Shown here one piece after another: positions 18,509 to 27,185 of a DNA stretch of 64,000 nucleotides. Origin of the DNA: Bradyrhizobium sp. BR13661 (lineage in GTDB: Bacteria > Pseudomonadota > Alphaproteobacteria > Rhizobiales > Xanthobacteraceae); NCBI RefSeq assembly GCF_029892425.1, contig NZ_JARXWB010000017.1, positions 62,001 to 126,000 on the forward strand. Reading direction: 5' to 3'. The position numbers were made by a program, and so were the translations under genes. The notes below the pieces were generated by a model that was not told the origin of the DNA, did not search any database, and saw only the letters and a program-made list of their open reading frames with translations. Position 1 is the stretch's first letter. Each line of letters opens with the position of its first letter.

Positions 18509-20743
18509 ATGAGCGAGTGCGACAGCGTGACAGACCCTGCAATCGGCTTCGATTCGGTCACCAGGGTCAGTCCGTCCGTCAAGCGTGCACTGAACGATAT
18601 GCTGGGCGGAGGTGCGGCGAGCATCCTCACCGTCACTTTCGGCTTGTCCTACGCGCTGCTGATCTTTGCCGGCCCGCTCTCGCCCTATCTGTCCTACGGC
18701 ATTGCCGCGACCTTCATCAGCTCTGCAGTGCTTGCGCTCGTGATCGGGCTCGGCAGTTCGCTGCCCTTCATCATCGCCGCCCCAGATAGCTCGACAGCCG
18801 CAGTGACGGGAATCCTGGCGGCCTCGGTGGTCGAGCGCGTCCAGGCCGCCAATCCTTCCGCACCATTGCTCTCACCGGTCCTGATCACGCTCGGCCTGTC
18901 GACCGTGCTGACCGGGGTCGTGCTGTGCGGGCTGGGCCTGACGCGGATGGGCCGTGCCATCCGCTACGTGCCTTACCCCGTGGTCGGCGGCTTCCTCGGT
19001 GCCACCGGACTTCTCATCGCGCTCGGCGCGGTCCGCGTCATCACCAACACTCCGGTGCAACTTACGACGCTGCCGCGCTTCGCCAACGGCACCACGCTGC
19101 TCGAGCTCGGCGCCGCCTGCGCCATGGCGCTGGTGCTATATTTGACATGGCACCGCTCGCGAAATCCGTTCGGGCTGCCAATCATCCTGGTCGGCGGCGT
19201 GATGACAGCGCATCTGGCGTTCTGGATCGCGGGCGTCTCGCTCGACGAGGCCCATACGATGGGCTGGACGTTTCAGCCGCCGCCGCAAGCGGCATTCATG
19301 CTGCCCTGGCACACCGACGATCTCGCCCGCTATCCCTGGTTTGCCGTGCCTGATTTGCTCGGCAACCTCGTCGCCGTCATCTTCGTCACTGCCTCAAGCA
19401 CGCTGTTCAACACCACCGGCATCGAGGTGGCCGTGCACCGCGAAGCCAACCTCGAGCGCGAGCTGAACGTCACGGGCGCGGCCAATATCCTGACCGGCGT
19501 ACTCGGCGGCTACTGCGGCTGCAGCTCGGTCAGCCGCTCGATCCTCAACTTCTCCAGCGGCGGCCGCGGACGGATGTCCGGGCTCACCGCCTCGGCACTG
19601 TCGCTGCTGATGCTCGCGATTGCGCCGGAGCTGCTCGGCTTCATTCCCAAATTCGTGCTCGGCGGCCTGCTGCTCTATCTCGGCGCCGACCAGCTGCACA
19701 AATGGATCATCGAGTCGCGCAAGCGGCTTTCGAAGCTCGAATATCTGTCGCTGGTCGCCATCATCGTCATCATCGTGGCCTGGGGTTTCGTGCCGGGGAT
19801 CCTGATCGGCGTGATCATCGGCTGCGCGACCTTCGCCTTCAGCGCGGCACGCGTCGAATCCATCAAGTACAGTTTTGACGGCGCCGAATATCGCTCCTCG
19901 CTCGACCGCTCGCGCGACGACCAGGAGGTGCTGCTGGCCCATGGAGGCAAGATCCAGGGCCTCAACCTCCAGAGCTACCTGTTCTTCGGCTCCGCCAACC
20001 GGCTCTACCAGCACGTCAAGCAATTGCTCCATGAGCGCCCGGAGTGCCGCTATCTACTGTTCGACTTCAAGCTCGTCACAGGCGTCGATTCCTCCGCCGC
20101 CTACAGCTTCGCCCAGATCAAGCGCAGCGCCGCCGACCTCGGCGTCGAGCTGATCCTGGTGCATCTGTCGGCGGCCGCCGAGAAGGTGCTGCGCTCCAGC
20201 GACTTCATCGGCGAAGGCGTCACCATCATCGGCGAGCTCGATCATGCGCTGGAATGGTGCGAGAACGAACTGATCGCGCAACACCAGGGGCTGACGCGGG
20301 AAGAAGCGAGCCTGCACGACTGGTTCGCCGGCATTCTCGGCAGCGAGGACGATGCCGACGAGCTGATCCGCCGCTGCCAGCGCATCGAGGTCGAAGCCGG
20401 AGAGATCATCGTGCAGGCCGGCGATCCCGCCGACTCCATGCACTTCATCCTCGACGGCCGCGTCGGCATCATGGTCCCTGCCGATGACGACCGCACCACG
20501 CGCGTGCGCAGCCTCGGGCGATACACCACCATCGGCGAGATGGGCCTCGTCTCTCAGACCCCGCGCAGCGCCACCATCCAGGCCGAGGTCGACAGCGTGC
20601 TCTACGTGCTCAACACGCACCAGTTCGCCGCGATCAGGGAAGAAGACCCCGCGCTCAGCCACAAGCTGCTGACCTATTTCGTGTCAGTCATGGCCGAGCG
20701 GCTGACGTTTGCGAATCGGACGATTGCAGTGCTGCGGCGGTGA
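18509..20743 (+). CDS. SulP family anion transporter fused to STAS and cyclic-nucleotide-binding domains
   Basis: A 744-residue inner-membrane protein in three parts. (1) Residues about 30-450: SulP/SLC26 membrane domain, with many hydrophobic helices and motifs IIAAPDSSTAAVTGILAASV and GGYCGCSSVSRSILN. (2) About 475-570: STAS domain with YLLFDFKLVTGVDSSAAYSF, including the typical Asp-Ser-Ser turn. (3) About 624-720: a cyclic-nucleotide-binding domain with the phosphate-cassette pattern IGEMGLVSQTPRSATI, where the Glu and Arg that bind cNMP are present. The architecture implies anion or amino-acid transport gated by a cyclic nucleotide; substrate and ligand are inferred, not shown. Gene isolated on the strand. 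Confidence 0.88.
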   Translation: MSECDSVTDPAIGFDSVTRVSPSVKRALNDMLGGGAASILTVTFGLSYALLIFAGPLSPYLSYGIAATFISSAVLALVIGLGSSLPFIIAAPDSSTAAVTGILAASVVERVQAANPSAPLLSPVLITLGLSTVLTGVVLCGLGLTRMGRAIRYVPYPVVGGFLGATGLLIALGAVRVITNTPVQLTTLPRFANGTTLLELGAACAMALVLYLTWHRSRNPFGLPIILVGGVMTAHLAFWIAGVSLDEAHTMGWTFQPPPQAAFMLPWHTDDLARYPWFAVPDLLGNLVAVIFVTASSTLFNTTGIEVAVHREANLERELNVTGAANILTGVLGGYCGCSSVSRSILNFSSGGRGRMSGLTASALSLLMLAIAPELLGFIPKFVLGGLLLYLGADQLHKWIIESRKRLSKLEYLSLVAIIVIIVAWGFVPGILIGVIIGCATFAFSAARVESIKYSFDGAEYRSSLDRSRDDQEVLLAHGGKIQGLNLQSYLFFGSANRLYQHVKQLLHERPECRYLLFDFKLVTGVDSSAAYSFAQIKRSAADLGVELILVHLSAAAEKVLRSSDFIGEGVTIIGELDHALEWCENELIAQHQGLTREEASLHDWFAGILGSEDDADELIRRCQRIEVEAGEIIVQAGDPADSMHFILDGRVGIMVPADDDRTTRVRSLGRYTTIGEMGLVSQTPRSATIQAEVDSVLYVLNTHQFAAIREEDPALSHKLLTYFVSVMAERLTFANRTIAVLRR

Positions 20744-20781
20744 CTGTCGCCATCACGGAACCAGCCCGCGACGCCCCCGGT

Positions 20782-20807
20782 GTCGTCCTGGCTTCCGCCA
20801 GGACGAC
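20782..20807. repeat. Perfect 10-bp hairpin between convergent genes
   Basis: GTCGTCCTGG - CTTCCG - CCAGGACGAC is a perfect 10-bp stem with a 6-base loop. It sits between the SulP stop (20743) and the stop of the minus-strand MBL gene (20819), where a shared terminator would be expected, but there is no T-run on either strand. It may be a fragment of a genome repeat. Confidence 0.7.
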
Positions 20808-20818
20808 AATGGAGAGCG

Positions 20819-21697
20819 TCAGATGAGCTCCGCAGACCAGGGCTCATGACGGATCTCGAACGCTTGTCCTGTCTTCGACAATCGTCCAAATCCCGGGAAA
20901 TTCAGGTGCATTCCGGCGACCAGCTCTCCGGTCGCAGACACGCGCTCGAGCACCTTCTTTCGGGTTGCTGCGGCCGCTGTCTGATCGGCGTCGAACGCAA
21001 TCGTCACTTCGGGTCGCGGCACCTGGATATCCGGGTAGTGGACGATGTCACCCCAGATCAGCAAAGACGCATCGCCACCGTCGATCCGATAGCCGCTATG
21101 TCCCGGGGTGTGGCCGGGGAAATGTTCGATCGAGATTCCGGGCGCGACTTGCCCTTCGCTGACCGTTCGGCGTCGCGCCCCGTACGCTTCGAAGACGACG
21201 CGGGCGGCCTGAAAGAACGGCTTCATCGCATCCGGCGCCTGATTGAGGATCGCATCATCCGTCCAGAAAACGAATTCGGCATCGTGCATCACGAGCTCGG
21301 CGTTCGGAAACAAAGGCGCAGACGGCAGGGCTCCGACGAGACCACCGATGTGATCCGGATGGGCATGGGTCAGGAGGACCTGGTCGATCATGAGCGGGTT
21401 GACGTTGGCCGCGGCAAGCGAGGCGTGCAGTCGCCCTCCCCAGCCATTGATGCCGCCGCCACCGCCATCGACCAGTATGGTCCGGCCTTTTCCCTCGATC
21501 AGATAAGTGCTGACGGTCATCGCGGATGACGAGGGGCGTCCAGCCGCCACCGTCATGCGCATCGCCTCGTCAGGTCCTATTCCGGCCAGGAGATCGAACG
21601 GCACTGCGATGAAACCATCGACGATGGCGGTGACGATATAGTCGCCGATCTTCCGTCGGTTCAGGCCGGCAGCCTGCCAGGAGTTCGAATTGGTCAT
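20819..21697 (-). CDS. MBL-fold metallo-hydrolase
   Basis: A 292-residue metallo-beta-lactamase-fold enzyme. The metal motif is LLTHAHPDHIGG (HxHxDH), with later ligands in GHTPGHSGYRI and an Asp in IWGDIVHYPD. The pattern of an N-terminal VSTYLIEGKGRTILVDGG matches the lactonase/hydrolase subgroup. No signal peptide is seen. Its start overlaps the stop of the epimerase gene as ATGA, so they form one operon with a divergent AraC regulator. Possible lactonase or small-ester hydrolase; substrate not readable. Confidence 0.88.
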   Translation of the reverse strand: MTNSNSWQAAGLNRRKIGDYIVTAIVDGFIAVPFDLLAGIGPDEAMRMTVAAGRPSSSAMTVSTYLIEGKGRTILVDGGGGGINGWGGRLHASLAAANVNPLMIDQVLLTHAHPDHIGGLVGALPSAPLFPNAELVMHDAEFVFWTDDAILNQAPDAMKPFFQAARVVFEAYGARRRTVSEGQVAPGISIEHFPGHTPGHSGYRIDGGDASLLIWGDIVHYPDIQVPRPEVTIAFDADQTAAAATRKKVLERVSATGELVAGMHLNFPGFGRLSKTGQAFEIRHEPWSAELI

Positions 21698-22596
21698 TCC
21701 ATCATCCGCAACTGTCCCGCGAGCGTATCGCGGACCATCGTGTCCAGGCTGCTCGCGGTCACTCCCAGCAATTTCTCCGTGTCGTCGGCGTCGAGCAGCA
21801 GCGGCTTTTCGAACAGATAGGACATCTCGATTGCTTCGTCGAAACCCATGCCTTCGAGATCGGCCGAGGTGAGGCGAAGCAGACTGGGAATGTCGATGTT
21901 CAGCGCGCCCGCGAATCTTCTCACCAGCTCACGAACGGACGCGGACTGCGACGGAACGTGAAAGGGACGGCCCCATTCTCCGGTGTAGCGCGACGCAGCG
22001 ACCAGTGTCCTCGCAGTGTCCTTGGTGAAACTCCATGCATGAACCGCATCGAGATCGCCGAGGAAAGAGACCGGCTCGCTCTTGAGCAACGACGGCAGCG
22101 CCAGCAGCGAAAAATACGTGACCGCACCCCTGCCCAGGTAGTCGCTTGCGCGGACCTCGATGGCAGGAGCCCCTGACCGCAAGGCGCGCTGCCACATGAT
22201 GTGCCGGGTCGTGCCCTTTCGGCTGGTTGGGTCCGATTCCAGACCCGGAGTGAGAGGGCTCACAGCCTTCGCGCCATAGCCATAGACATTCCCGGCCACG
22301 AGCAGCTTCGCGCCAACCTGCTCGGCCGCCTTGACCGTTCCATCCATGATGGGAAAGAAATCGGTCGGCCATCGATGATAGGCCGCCATGGCGCACATGA
22401 AGATCGCGTCCGCGCCCTTGGCGAGGGCTGCCAGCTGTGCGGCGTCGGTCGCATCCGACGAAACCGTGCGCACATCTCCGGCATCGATCGACCCTGCATT
22501 CCTGCTGGTGAGGATGACGCCGTGTCCTTCCTCTGCCAAAAGGCGAGCCGTCTCACGTCCGACCGGACCGGCTCCAACGACAACGTAATGGCTCAC
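21694..22596 (-). CDS. NAD(P)-binding epimerase/reductase-like protein
   Basis: A 300-residue Rossmann-fold protein with YVVVGAGPVGRETARLLAEEG at the N-terminus. The dinucleotide loop GAGPVG is close to the atypical-SDR form, and LLVAGNVYGYG resembles the NAD-dependent epimerase pattern. The classical Tyr-xxx-Lys pair is not obvious: the expected region reads VYGYGAKAV and the Lys spacing differs, so catalysis may be non-standard or the protein may be NmrA-like. Coupled by ATGA to the downstream MBL gene. Its promoter should lie in the 118 bases shared with the divergent AraC gene. Confidence 0.82.
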   Translation of the reverse strand: MSHYVVVGAGPVGRETARLLAEEGHGVILTSRNAGSIDAGDVRTVSSDATDAAQLAALAKGADAIFMCAMAAYHRWPTDFFPIMDGTVKAAEQVGAKLLVAGNVYGYGAKAVSPLTPGLESDPTSRKGTTRHIMWQRALRSGAPAIEVRASDYLGRGAVTYFSLLALPSLLKSEPVSFLGDLDAVHAWSFTKDTARTLVAASRYTGEWGRPFHVPSQSASVRELVRRFAGALNIDIPSLLRLTSADLEGMGFDEAIEMSYLFEKPLLLDADDTEKLLGVTASSLDTMVRDTLAGQLRMME

Positions 22597-22714
22597 TCTG
22601 CAACCTCATCGTCAAGAAAACGACAGATGAGCTCTTTGCCGCCCGGGCCGTTGAAAATCGCGCACGATGCGCCAAATATCGAACACGTTCCGCCAAGACC
22701 TTGGAGCCCGCACC

Positions 22715-23527
22715 ATGCGAGCGAGATCGAGTTCGGTGTCGTCATCCGCCCGCGGCATCGCCGCAGCGACGCGAACGGAGTCTGATCCTGATGCCCTCGA
22801 ACCGATCGGCGAGCACCGGATCATCATCCATCTCACGCCCACCACGCGCTCCCGTTGTCTTGCGACCGGAGAAGAGTATCTGCGTCGCGCCGGCGATATC
22901 GATCTGATCCCCTCGGGAACGAGTGCAGGCTTCGTTGCAGAGACGCCATACCGGTCGCTTCAGATCCGCCTTGCGCCCGGCATGCTCGATCATGCAGCAT
23001 CAAGAGCAGGACGATTGACGTCAGTCCGGCTTGGCACGCATCACATGCTGCGAAATGACCGCATCATCCTGCTCGGACAGGCGCTTGAAAGCGACATGAA
23101 GGCAGGCTCGCCAGGCGGGCCCCTGTTCGCGGAGAATGTCGGAATGGCCCTGGCGGTCGAGCTGCTTGGGCTCGCAGATGATGCACCGCGCCAAACCACG
23201 CGTCTCTCCGACGCGCAACTCCAGAGGATCGCAACCTATGTCGACGAGAATCTGGATCAGCCGCTCACCGTCGACATTCTCTGCCGCGAGGCCGGCGTCA
23301 GCAGTTCGCACTTAAGGACTTGGTTCAAAGCGGCCATGGGAGTCACCGTGCACCGCTACGTCCTGCAGCGACGGCTGGAGCACGCCCGCCAGCTGCTCCT
23401 CCAGGGCGACCGCAAGCTCAGCGACATCGCCCTGGAAGCAGGCTTTTCCCACCAGTCACACCTCGCAAAGTGGATGCGCCGCGAACTCGGGCGCAGCCCC
23501 AGCGAGCTGCGTCGAAGCAGGAATTGA
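22715..23527 (+). CDS. AraC family transcriptional regulator
   Basis: A 270-residue regulator. The N-terminal part resembles the AraC-type ligand domain (RRAGDIDLIPSGTSAGF, YRSLQIRL). The C-terminal DNA-binding domain has both helix-turn-helices: VDILCREAGVSSSHLRTWFK and LSDIALEAGFSHQSHLAKWM, ending ELGRSPSELRRSR. ATG at 22715 is chosen because GGAG lies about 8 bases upstream; an in-frame ATG at 22667 lacks one. It is divergent from the epimerase/MBL pair, the typical place for a local regulator of that operon. Confidence 0.9.
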   Translation: MRARSSSVSSSARGIAAATRTESDPDALEPIGEHRIIIHLTPTTRSRCLATGEEYLRRAGDIDLIPSGTSAGFVAETPYRSLQIRLAPGMLDHAASRAGRLTSVRLGTHHMLRNDRIILLGQALESDMKAGSPGGPLFAENVGMALAVELLGLADDAPRQTTRLSDAQLQRIATYVDENLDQPLTVDILCREAGVSSSHLRTWFKAAMGVTVHRYVLQRRLEHARQLLLQGDRKLSDIALEAGFSHQSHLAKWMRRELGRSPSELRRSRN

Positions 23528-23537
23528 TGGGCGGGGA

Positions 23538-25031
23538 CTACACCCCCGCCATCATCACGTATTTGATCTCGACATATTCTTCCATGCCATGACGTGAGCC
23601 TTCGCGCCCCAAGCCGCTTTCCTTGACGCCGCCGAAGGGCGCGACTTCGGTGGTGATCAGGCCGGTGTTGACGCCGACCATGCCGGACTCGAGTGCTTCA
23701 GCGACGCGCCAGACGCGGCCGAGATCGCGGGAATAGAAGTAGGAGGCGAGGCCGAACGGCGAGGCGTTGCACATCGCGATGACGTCGGCTTCGTCCTTGA
23801 AGCGGATCACCGGCGCGAGCGGGCCGAAGGTCTCTTCCTGCGCCACCAGCGAGTCCGGCTTGACGTCGGCGAGCACGGTCGGCTCGAAGAAGGAGCGCCC
23901 GAGCTCGCTGCGCTTTCCGCCGGTGACGACCTTGGCGCCGCGCTTGACGGCATCGGCGATGTGACGCTCGACCTTGTCGATCGCCTTCATGTTGATCAGC
24001 GGGCCCTGGGTCACGCCGGCTTCCGTGCCGTCGCCGATCTTCATCGCGGCGACTTTCGCCGAGAGCTTCTTGACGAACTCGTCGTAGATCTTGTCCTGGG
24101 CGTAGAGGCGGTTGGCGCAGACGCAGGTCTGGCCCATGTTGCGGTATTTCGAGACGATCGCGCCTTCAACCGCGGCATCGATGTCGGCGTCGTCGAACAC
24201 CACGAACGGCGCGTTGCCGCCGAGCTCGAGGCCCAGCCGCTTCACACCGACAGAGGCCTGCTGATAGAGGATCTTGCCGACCGGAGTCGAGCCGGTGAAG
24301 CCGACGAAGCGCACGGCCGGATGCTCGCACAACACCTTGCCGATCGGCGGTGCGTCACCGGTGACGATGTTGAGCACGCCCTTGGGGATGCCGGCTTTCT
24401 CGGCGAGCGCGGCGAGCGCCAGCGCCGACAGCGGCGTCTCGTTGGCGGGCTTCAACACCACGGTGCAGCCCGCGGCCAGCGCCGGCGAGACTTTTCGCGT
24501 GATCATGGAATTCGGGAAGTTCCACGGCGTGATGGCGCCGCAGACGCCGATCGGCTGCTTGATCGCGAGCAGCCGCGCATCGGGCCGCTGTGACGGGATG
24601 GTCTCGCCATAGACGCGGCGGGCTTCCTCCGCGAAAAACTCGATATAGGCGGCGCCGATGTCGACCTCGCCGAGCGCTTCCGAGAGCGGCTTGCCCTGCT
24701 CGGAGGTCAGGATCAGCGCGAGGTCCTCGCGATTGGCGATAATCAGCTCGAACCATTTGCGCAAAATGTTGGAGCGCTGCTTGGCGGTGTGCTTGGCCCA
24801 GGCCGGGAACGCGCGCTGCGCCGCTTCGACCGCCTTGGTGGTCTCGTCCGCGCCGAGCTGCGGCACCTTTGCGAGCTCGACACCGGTCGCGGGATTGTTC
24901 ACCGCGAAGACCGGCGTACCGACCCAGGCGCCATCGATGTAGCAGGCCTCCTTCAGCAGCGAGGGGTCCTTCAAGCGATCACGCAGGGTGGCGGTGGCGT
25001 GCGGGGCGCGTGCGGCGGCGGTCGGCGTCAT
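23538..25031 (-). CDS. gabD: NAD(P)-dependent succinate-semialdehyde dehydrogenase
   Basis: A 497-residue aldehyde dehydrogenase converting succinate semialdehyde to succinate, the last step of 4-aminobutyrate breakdown. Seen: the NAD region PWNFPNSMITRKVSPALAAG, VLKPANETPLSALA, FTGSTPVGK, the catalytic Glu in LELGGNAPF and the catalytic Cys in NMGQTCVCANR, then ETFGPLAPV and PFGGVKESGLGREGS. Length and motifs match the GabD class. No gabT lies next to it. Close relatives act on glutarate semialdehyde, so the exact substrate is likely but not certain. Confidence 0.92.
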   Translation of the reverse strand: MTPTAAARAPHATATLRDRLKDPSLLKEACYIDGAWVGTPVFAVNNPATGVELAKVPQLGADETTKAVEAAQRAFPAWAKHTAKQRSNILRKWFELIIANREDLALILTSEQGKPLSEALGEVDIGAAYIEFFAEEARRVYGETIPSQRPDARLLAIKQPIGVCGAITPWNFPNSMITRKVSPALAAGCTVVLKPANETPLSALALAALAEKAGIPKGVLNIVTGDAPPIGKVLCEHPAVRFVGFTGSTPVGKILYQQASVGVKRLGLELGGNAPFVVFDDADIDAAVEGAIVSKYRNMGQTCVCANRLYAQDKIYDEFVKKLSAKVAAMKIGDGTEAGVTQGPLINMKAIDKVERHIADAVKRGAKVVTGGKRSELGRSFFEPTVLADVKPDSLVAQEETFGPLAPVIRFKDEADVIAMCNASPFGLASYFYSRDLGRVWRVAEALESGMVGVNTGLITTEVAPFGGVKESGLGREGSRHGMEEYVEIKYVMMAGV

Positions 25032-25146
25032 GGCGTTACTCCCTCAGGGGCGATCGGGTCGGCCCGGAATATAGGGACATCAGGTACGCAATGCACCGTC
25101 CCGCAACGCACATCTGCTGGGAGCTATCGTGGCAGCGCAGTCTCTT

Positions 25147-25171
25147 CACCTCTCCCCGACGGGGAGAGGTG
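25147..25171. repeat. Short palindrome CACCTCTCCCC-GAC-GGGGAGAGGTG
   Basis: A perfect 11-bp stem with a 3-base loop. It matches the right-hand end of the repeat at 4873-5005 except for the loop, so it looks like a partial copy of the same element. It lies upstream of gabD and downstream of the small gene at 25195-25515. Confidence 0.8.
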
Positions 25172-25194
25172 GGGGACCGCCACTGCTGAGATGA

Positions 25195-25515
25195 TCAGGC
25201 CGCGCCGCTCAGATAGGTCTCGCGCCGGCCGATCATGCGCTCGGCGGCCGCCTTGGCGTCGGCCTTGGAGGAGGTCGCGCAGGTCCGGTATTCGAGATCG
25301 GGCGCGTCGGAAGTGTCGCGGCGGCCGAACCAGGATTTCGAGCCGACCGGCAGCAGTGCCAGCGACTGCGCCAGATTGTCGACCGCGCCGAACGAATAGA
25401 GCGCGCCTGATCCGGCGATCCGCACCTCATAAATGCCGGGCGAGATCGGTGCTTCCAGATTGTCGCCCCGTCCGGGACGGGGATAGCGCTTCCATTCGCT
25501 CCAGGTCGAAATCAT
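25195..25515 (-). CDS. Hypothetical small protein
   Basis: A 106-residue protein starting MISTWSEWKRYPRPGRGDN. Its middle reads PISPGIYEVRIAGSGALYSF, a pattern like a small beta-rich domain, and it ends in a helical AAAERMIGRRETYL. Strong ribosome-binding site GAGGGGA about 6 bases before the ATG at 25515. No signal peptide or membrane segment. I recognise no family. Confidence 0.72.
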   Translation of the reverse strand: MISTWSEWKRYPRPGRGDNLEAPISPGIYEVRIAGSGALYSFGAVDNLAQSLALLPVGSKSWFGRRDTSDAPDLEYRTCATSSKADAKAAAERMIGRRETYLSGAA

Positions 25516-25852
25516 CTTAGGTCCCCTCGCGGCCGATGGAGGCCGCCAAATTTGTATCAAGTCCTAACGTCAGCTGCTGATCGGGCCGCAAGCTGAACGC
25601 CGCAACGCACAAAATGTTTCAAGTGCTTCAAACACCCAAACATACCGCCTGAGCCCATCCAAGGTCACGGCGAGTTGCGGCCATCCACCGCAGATTGTGA
25701 AGAAGTGTTGCAGATCAGTCGTCCCGCGCGAAGCGCAGACCGTCAAGTCACGACATCGCGACCGAAGGATGCATGTCGTCACGCTTGCCGCGCAGCGGAT
25801 GCGGGAGGACAATCGATGACTTCCAACAATAATCAAACCGGAGGAAACGCGG
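25516..25852. other. Intergenic region between divergent genes
   Basis: About 340 bases between the small minus-strand gene and the plus-strand serine hydrolase. It is less GC-rich in the middle (CACAAAATGTTTCAAGTGC, CAAACACCCAAACATACC), consistent with divergent promoters. A short open frame starts at 25816 behind GGGAGGA but runs out of frame into the hydrolase and shows no coding bias. No clear palindrome or terminator. Confidence 0.55.
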
Positions 25853-27046
25853 ATGCAAAGCAAAGCCCAGATCGACGAGATTCTGCGCAAGGCAAGCGAC
25901 GCCAAGGACATTCCCGGCGTTGTTGCGATCGCCGCCAGCGGCGACGACGTTCTGTATCAGAGCGCGTTCGGCAAGCGCGACCTGTCCAAGCCCGATGCGA
26001 TGACGGCAGATAGCGTGTTCTGGATCGCCTCGATGACGAAGGCGGTGACATCGGCCGGCGCCATGCAGCTGGTCGAACAGGGCAAGCTGTCGCTCGACGC
26101 GCCGATCGGATCGCTGCTCCCCGATCTCGCCAAGCCGCAGGTGCTGGAAGGCTTTGACGCCAAGGGCGAACCAAAACTGCGACCGGCGAAGGGCGCGATC
26201 ACGCTGCGCCACCTCATGACCCACACCGCCGGTTTCTGCTACGATATGTGGAACGGCGAGTTCGGGCGCTACATGGAGAAGACCGGCACGCCGGGGATCA
26301 TCACCTGCCAGAACGCCGCGCTGAAGACGCCCATCATGACCGATCCCGGCACGCGCTGGGAATACGGCACCAATATCGATTTCGTCGGCAAGGCGGTGGA
26401 AGCCGTCAGCGGCAAGCGGCTCGATGCATATTTGCGCGACAATCTGTTTGCGCCGCTTGGGATGTCCGACACCGGCTTCGAGATCACCGACGACATGCGT
26501 AAACGCCTGGTCGGCGTGCATGCGCGCGGCGAGGATGGCCAGCTCGCCGCGATGCCGTTCGAGCTCGAGCAGAATCCGGAATTCCACATGGGTGGCGGCG
26601 GCCTGTATTCGACCGCGGCCGACTACATCAAGTTCACCCAGATGATCCTGAACAAGGGCCGCGGCAACGGCAACCAGGTGCTGAAATCAGAGACGGTCGC
26701 CATGATGGGGCAGAACCAGATGGGCGATCTCAACATGACGAAGATGACGACGGCGGCGCCAGTCTACACCAACGACGTCGATCTCTATCCGGACCAGGCG
26801 AAGAAATGGGGCCTCAGCTTCATGATCAATACGGCCAAGACCGCTGAGGGACGCAGCGCCGGCAGCCTTGCCTGGGCGGGCCTTGCCAACACCTATTACT
26901 GGATTGATCCGGCACGCGACGTCACCGGCGTGATCCTGATGCAGCTGTTGCCGTTCGCGGATGCAAAATGTCTGCAGGCATTCGCGGGATTCGAGCGTGG
27001 AGTGTATACCGGGCTCGATGCGGGCAGCGGGCAGAAGGCGGCGTAA
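25853..27046 (+). CDS. Serine hydrolase, class C beta-lactamase fold (esterase EstB-like)
   Basis: A 397-residue cytosolic protein with no signal peptide. The active-site SxxK is Ser60-Met-Thr-Lys63 in FWIASMTKAVTSAGAM. The second motif Tyr171 is in TRWEYGTNIDFVG. LRHLMTHTAGFCYD and GGGGLYSTAADYIKFTQMIL are typical of esterase EstB-like beta-lactamase-fold enzymes. The start at 25853 has a strong CCGGAGGAAAC. It is a different subtype from the exported enzyme at 12964-14391. Likely an ester hydrolase; substrate unknown. Confidence 0.9.
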   Translation: MQSKAQIDEILRKASDAKDIPGVVAIAASGDDVLYQSAFGKRDLSKPDAMTADSVFWIASMTKAVTSAGAMQLVEQGKLSLDAPIGSLLPDLAKPQVLEGFDAKGEPKLRPAKGAITLRHLMTHTAGFCYDMWNGEFGRYMEKTGTPGIITCQNAALKTPIMTDPGTRWEYGTNIDFVGKAVEAVSGKRLDAYLRDNLFAPLGMSDTGFEITDDMRKRLVGVHARGEDGQLAAMPFELEQNPEFHMGGGGLYSTAADYIKFTQMILNKGRGNGNQVLKSETVAMMGQNQMGDLNMTKMTTAAPVYTNDVDLYPDQAKKWGLSFMINTAKTAEGRSAGSLAWAGLANTYYWIDPARDVTGVILMQLLPFADAKCLQAFAGFERGVYTGLDAGSGQKAA

Positions 27047-27077
27047 GGAAACGCACGTTCTCGCCACACAAAGACTT

Positions 27078-27180
27078 GTCATCCCCCGCGAAAGCGGGGG
27101 ATCCAGTACGCCGCGGCTTCTCGATAGACTACTGACGCCTCGGCGTACTGGATCGCCCGGTCAAGGCCGGGCGATGACAG
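27078..27180. repeat. Double-hairpin intergenic repeat, copy 2 (inverted)
   Basis: Begins GTCATCCCCCGC-GAAA-GCGGGGGATCCAGTAC and ends GTACTGGATCGCCCGG-TCAAGG-CCGGGCGATGAC. Read on the minus strand, its two hairpins and the CCAGTA/TACTGG inner arms match the element at 18232-18334 in the same order; the middle part differs. It lies between the convergent serine hydrolase and adenosine kinase genes and may serve both as a terminator-like structure. Confidence 0.85.
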
Positions 27181-27185
27181 CGGAG

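Noticed and set aside
25816..26013. Small ORF with GGGAGGA ahead of it, overlapping the start of the serine hydrolase
   Set aside because: It soon enters the hydrolase in the wrong frame and becomes an Arg-rich shadow sequence. The upstream part is only 12 codons, so a leader peptide cannot be shown.
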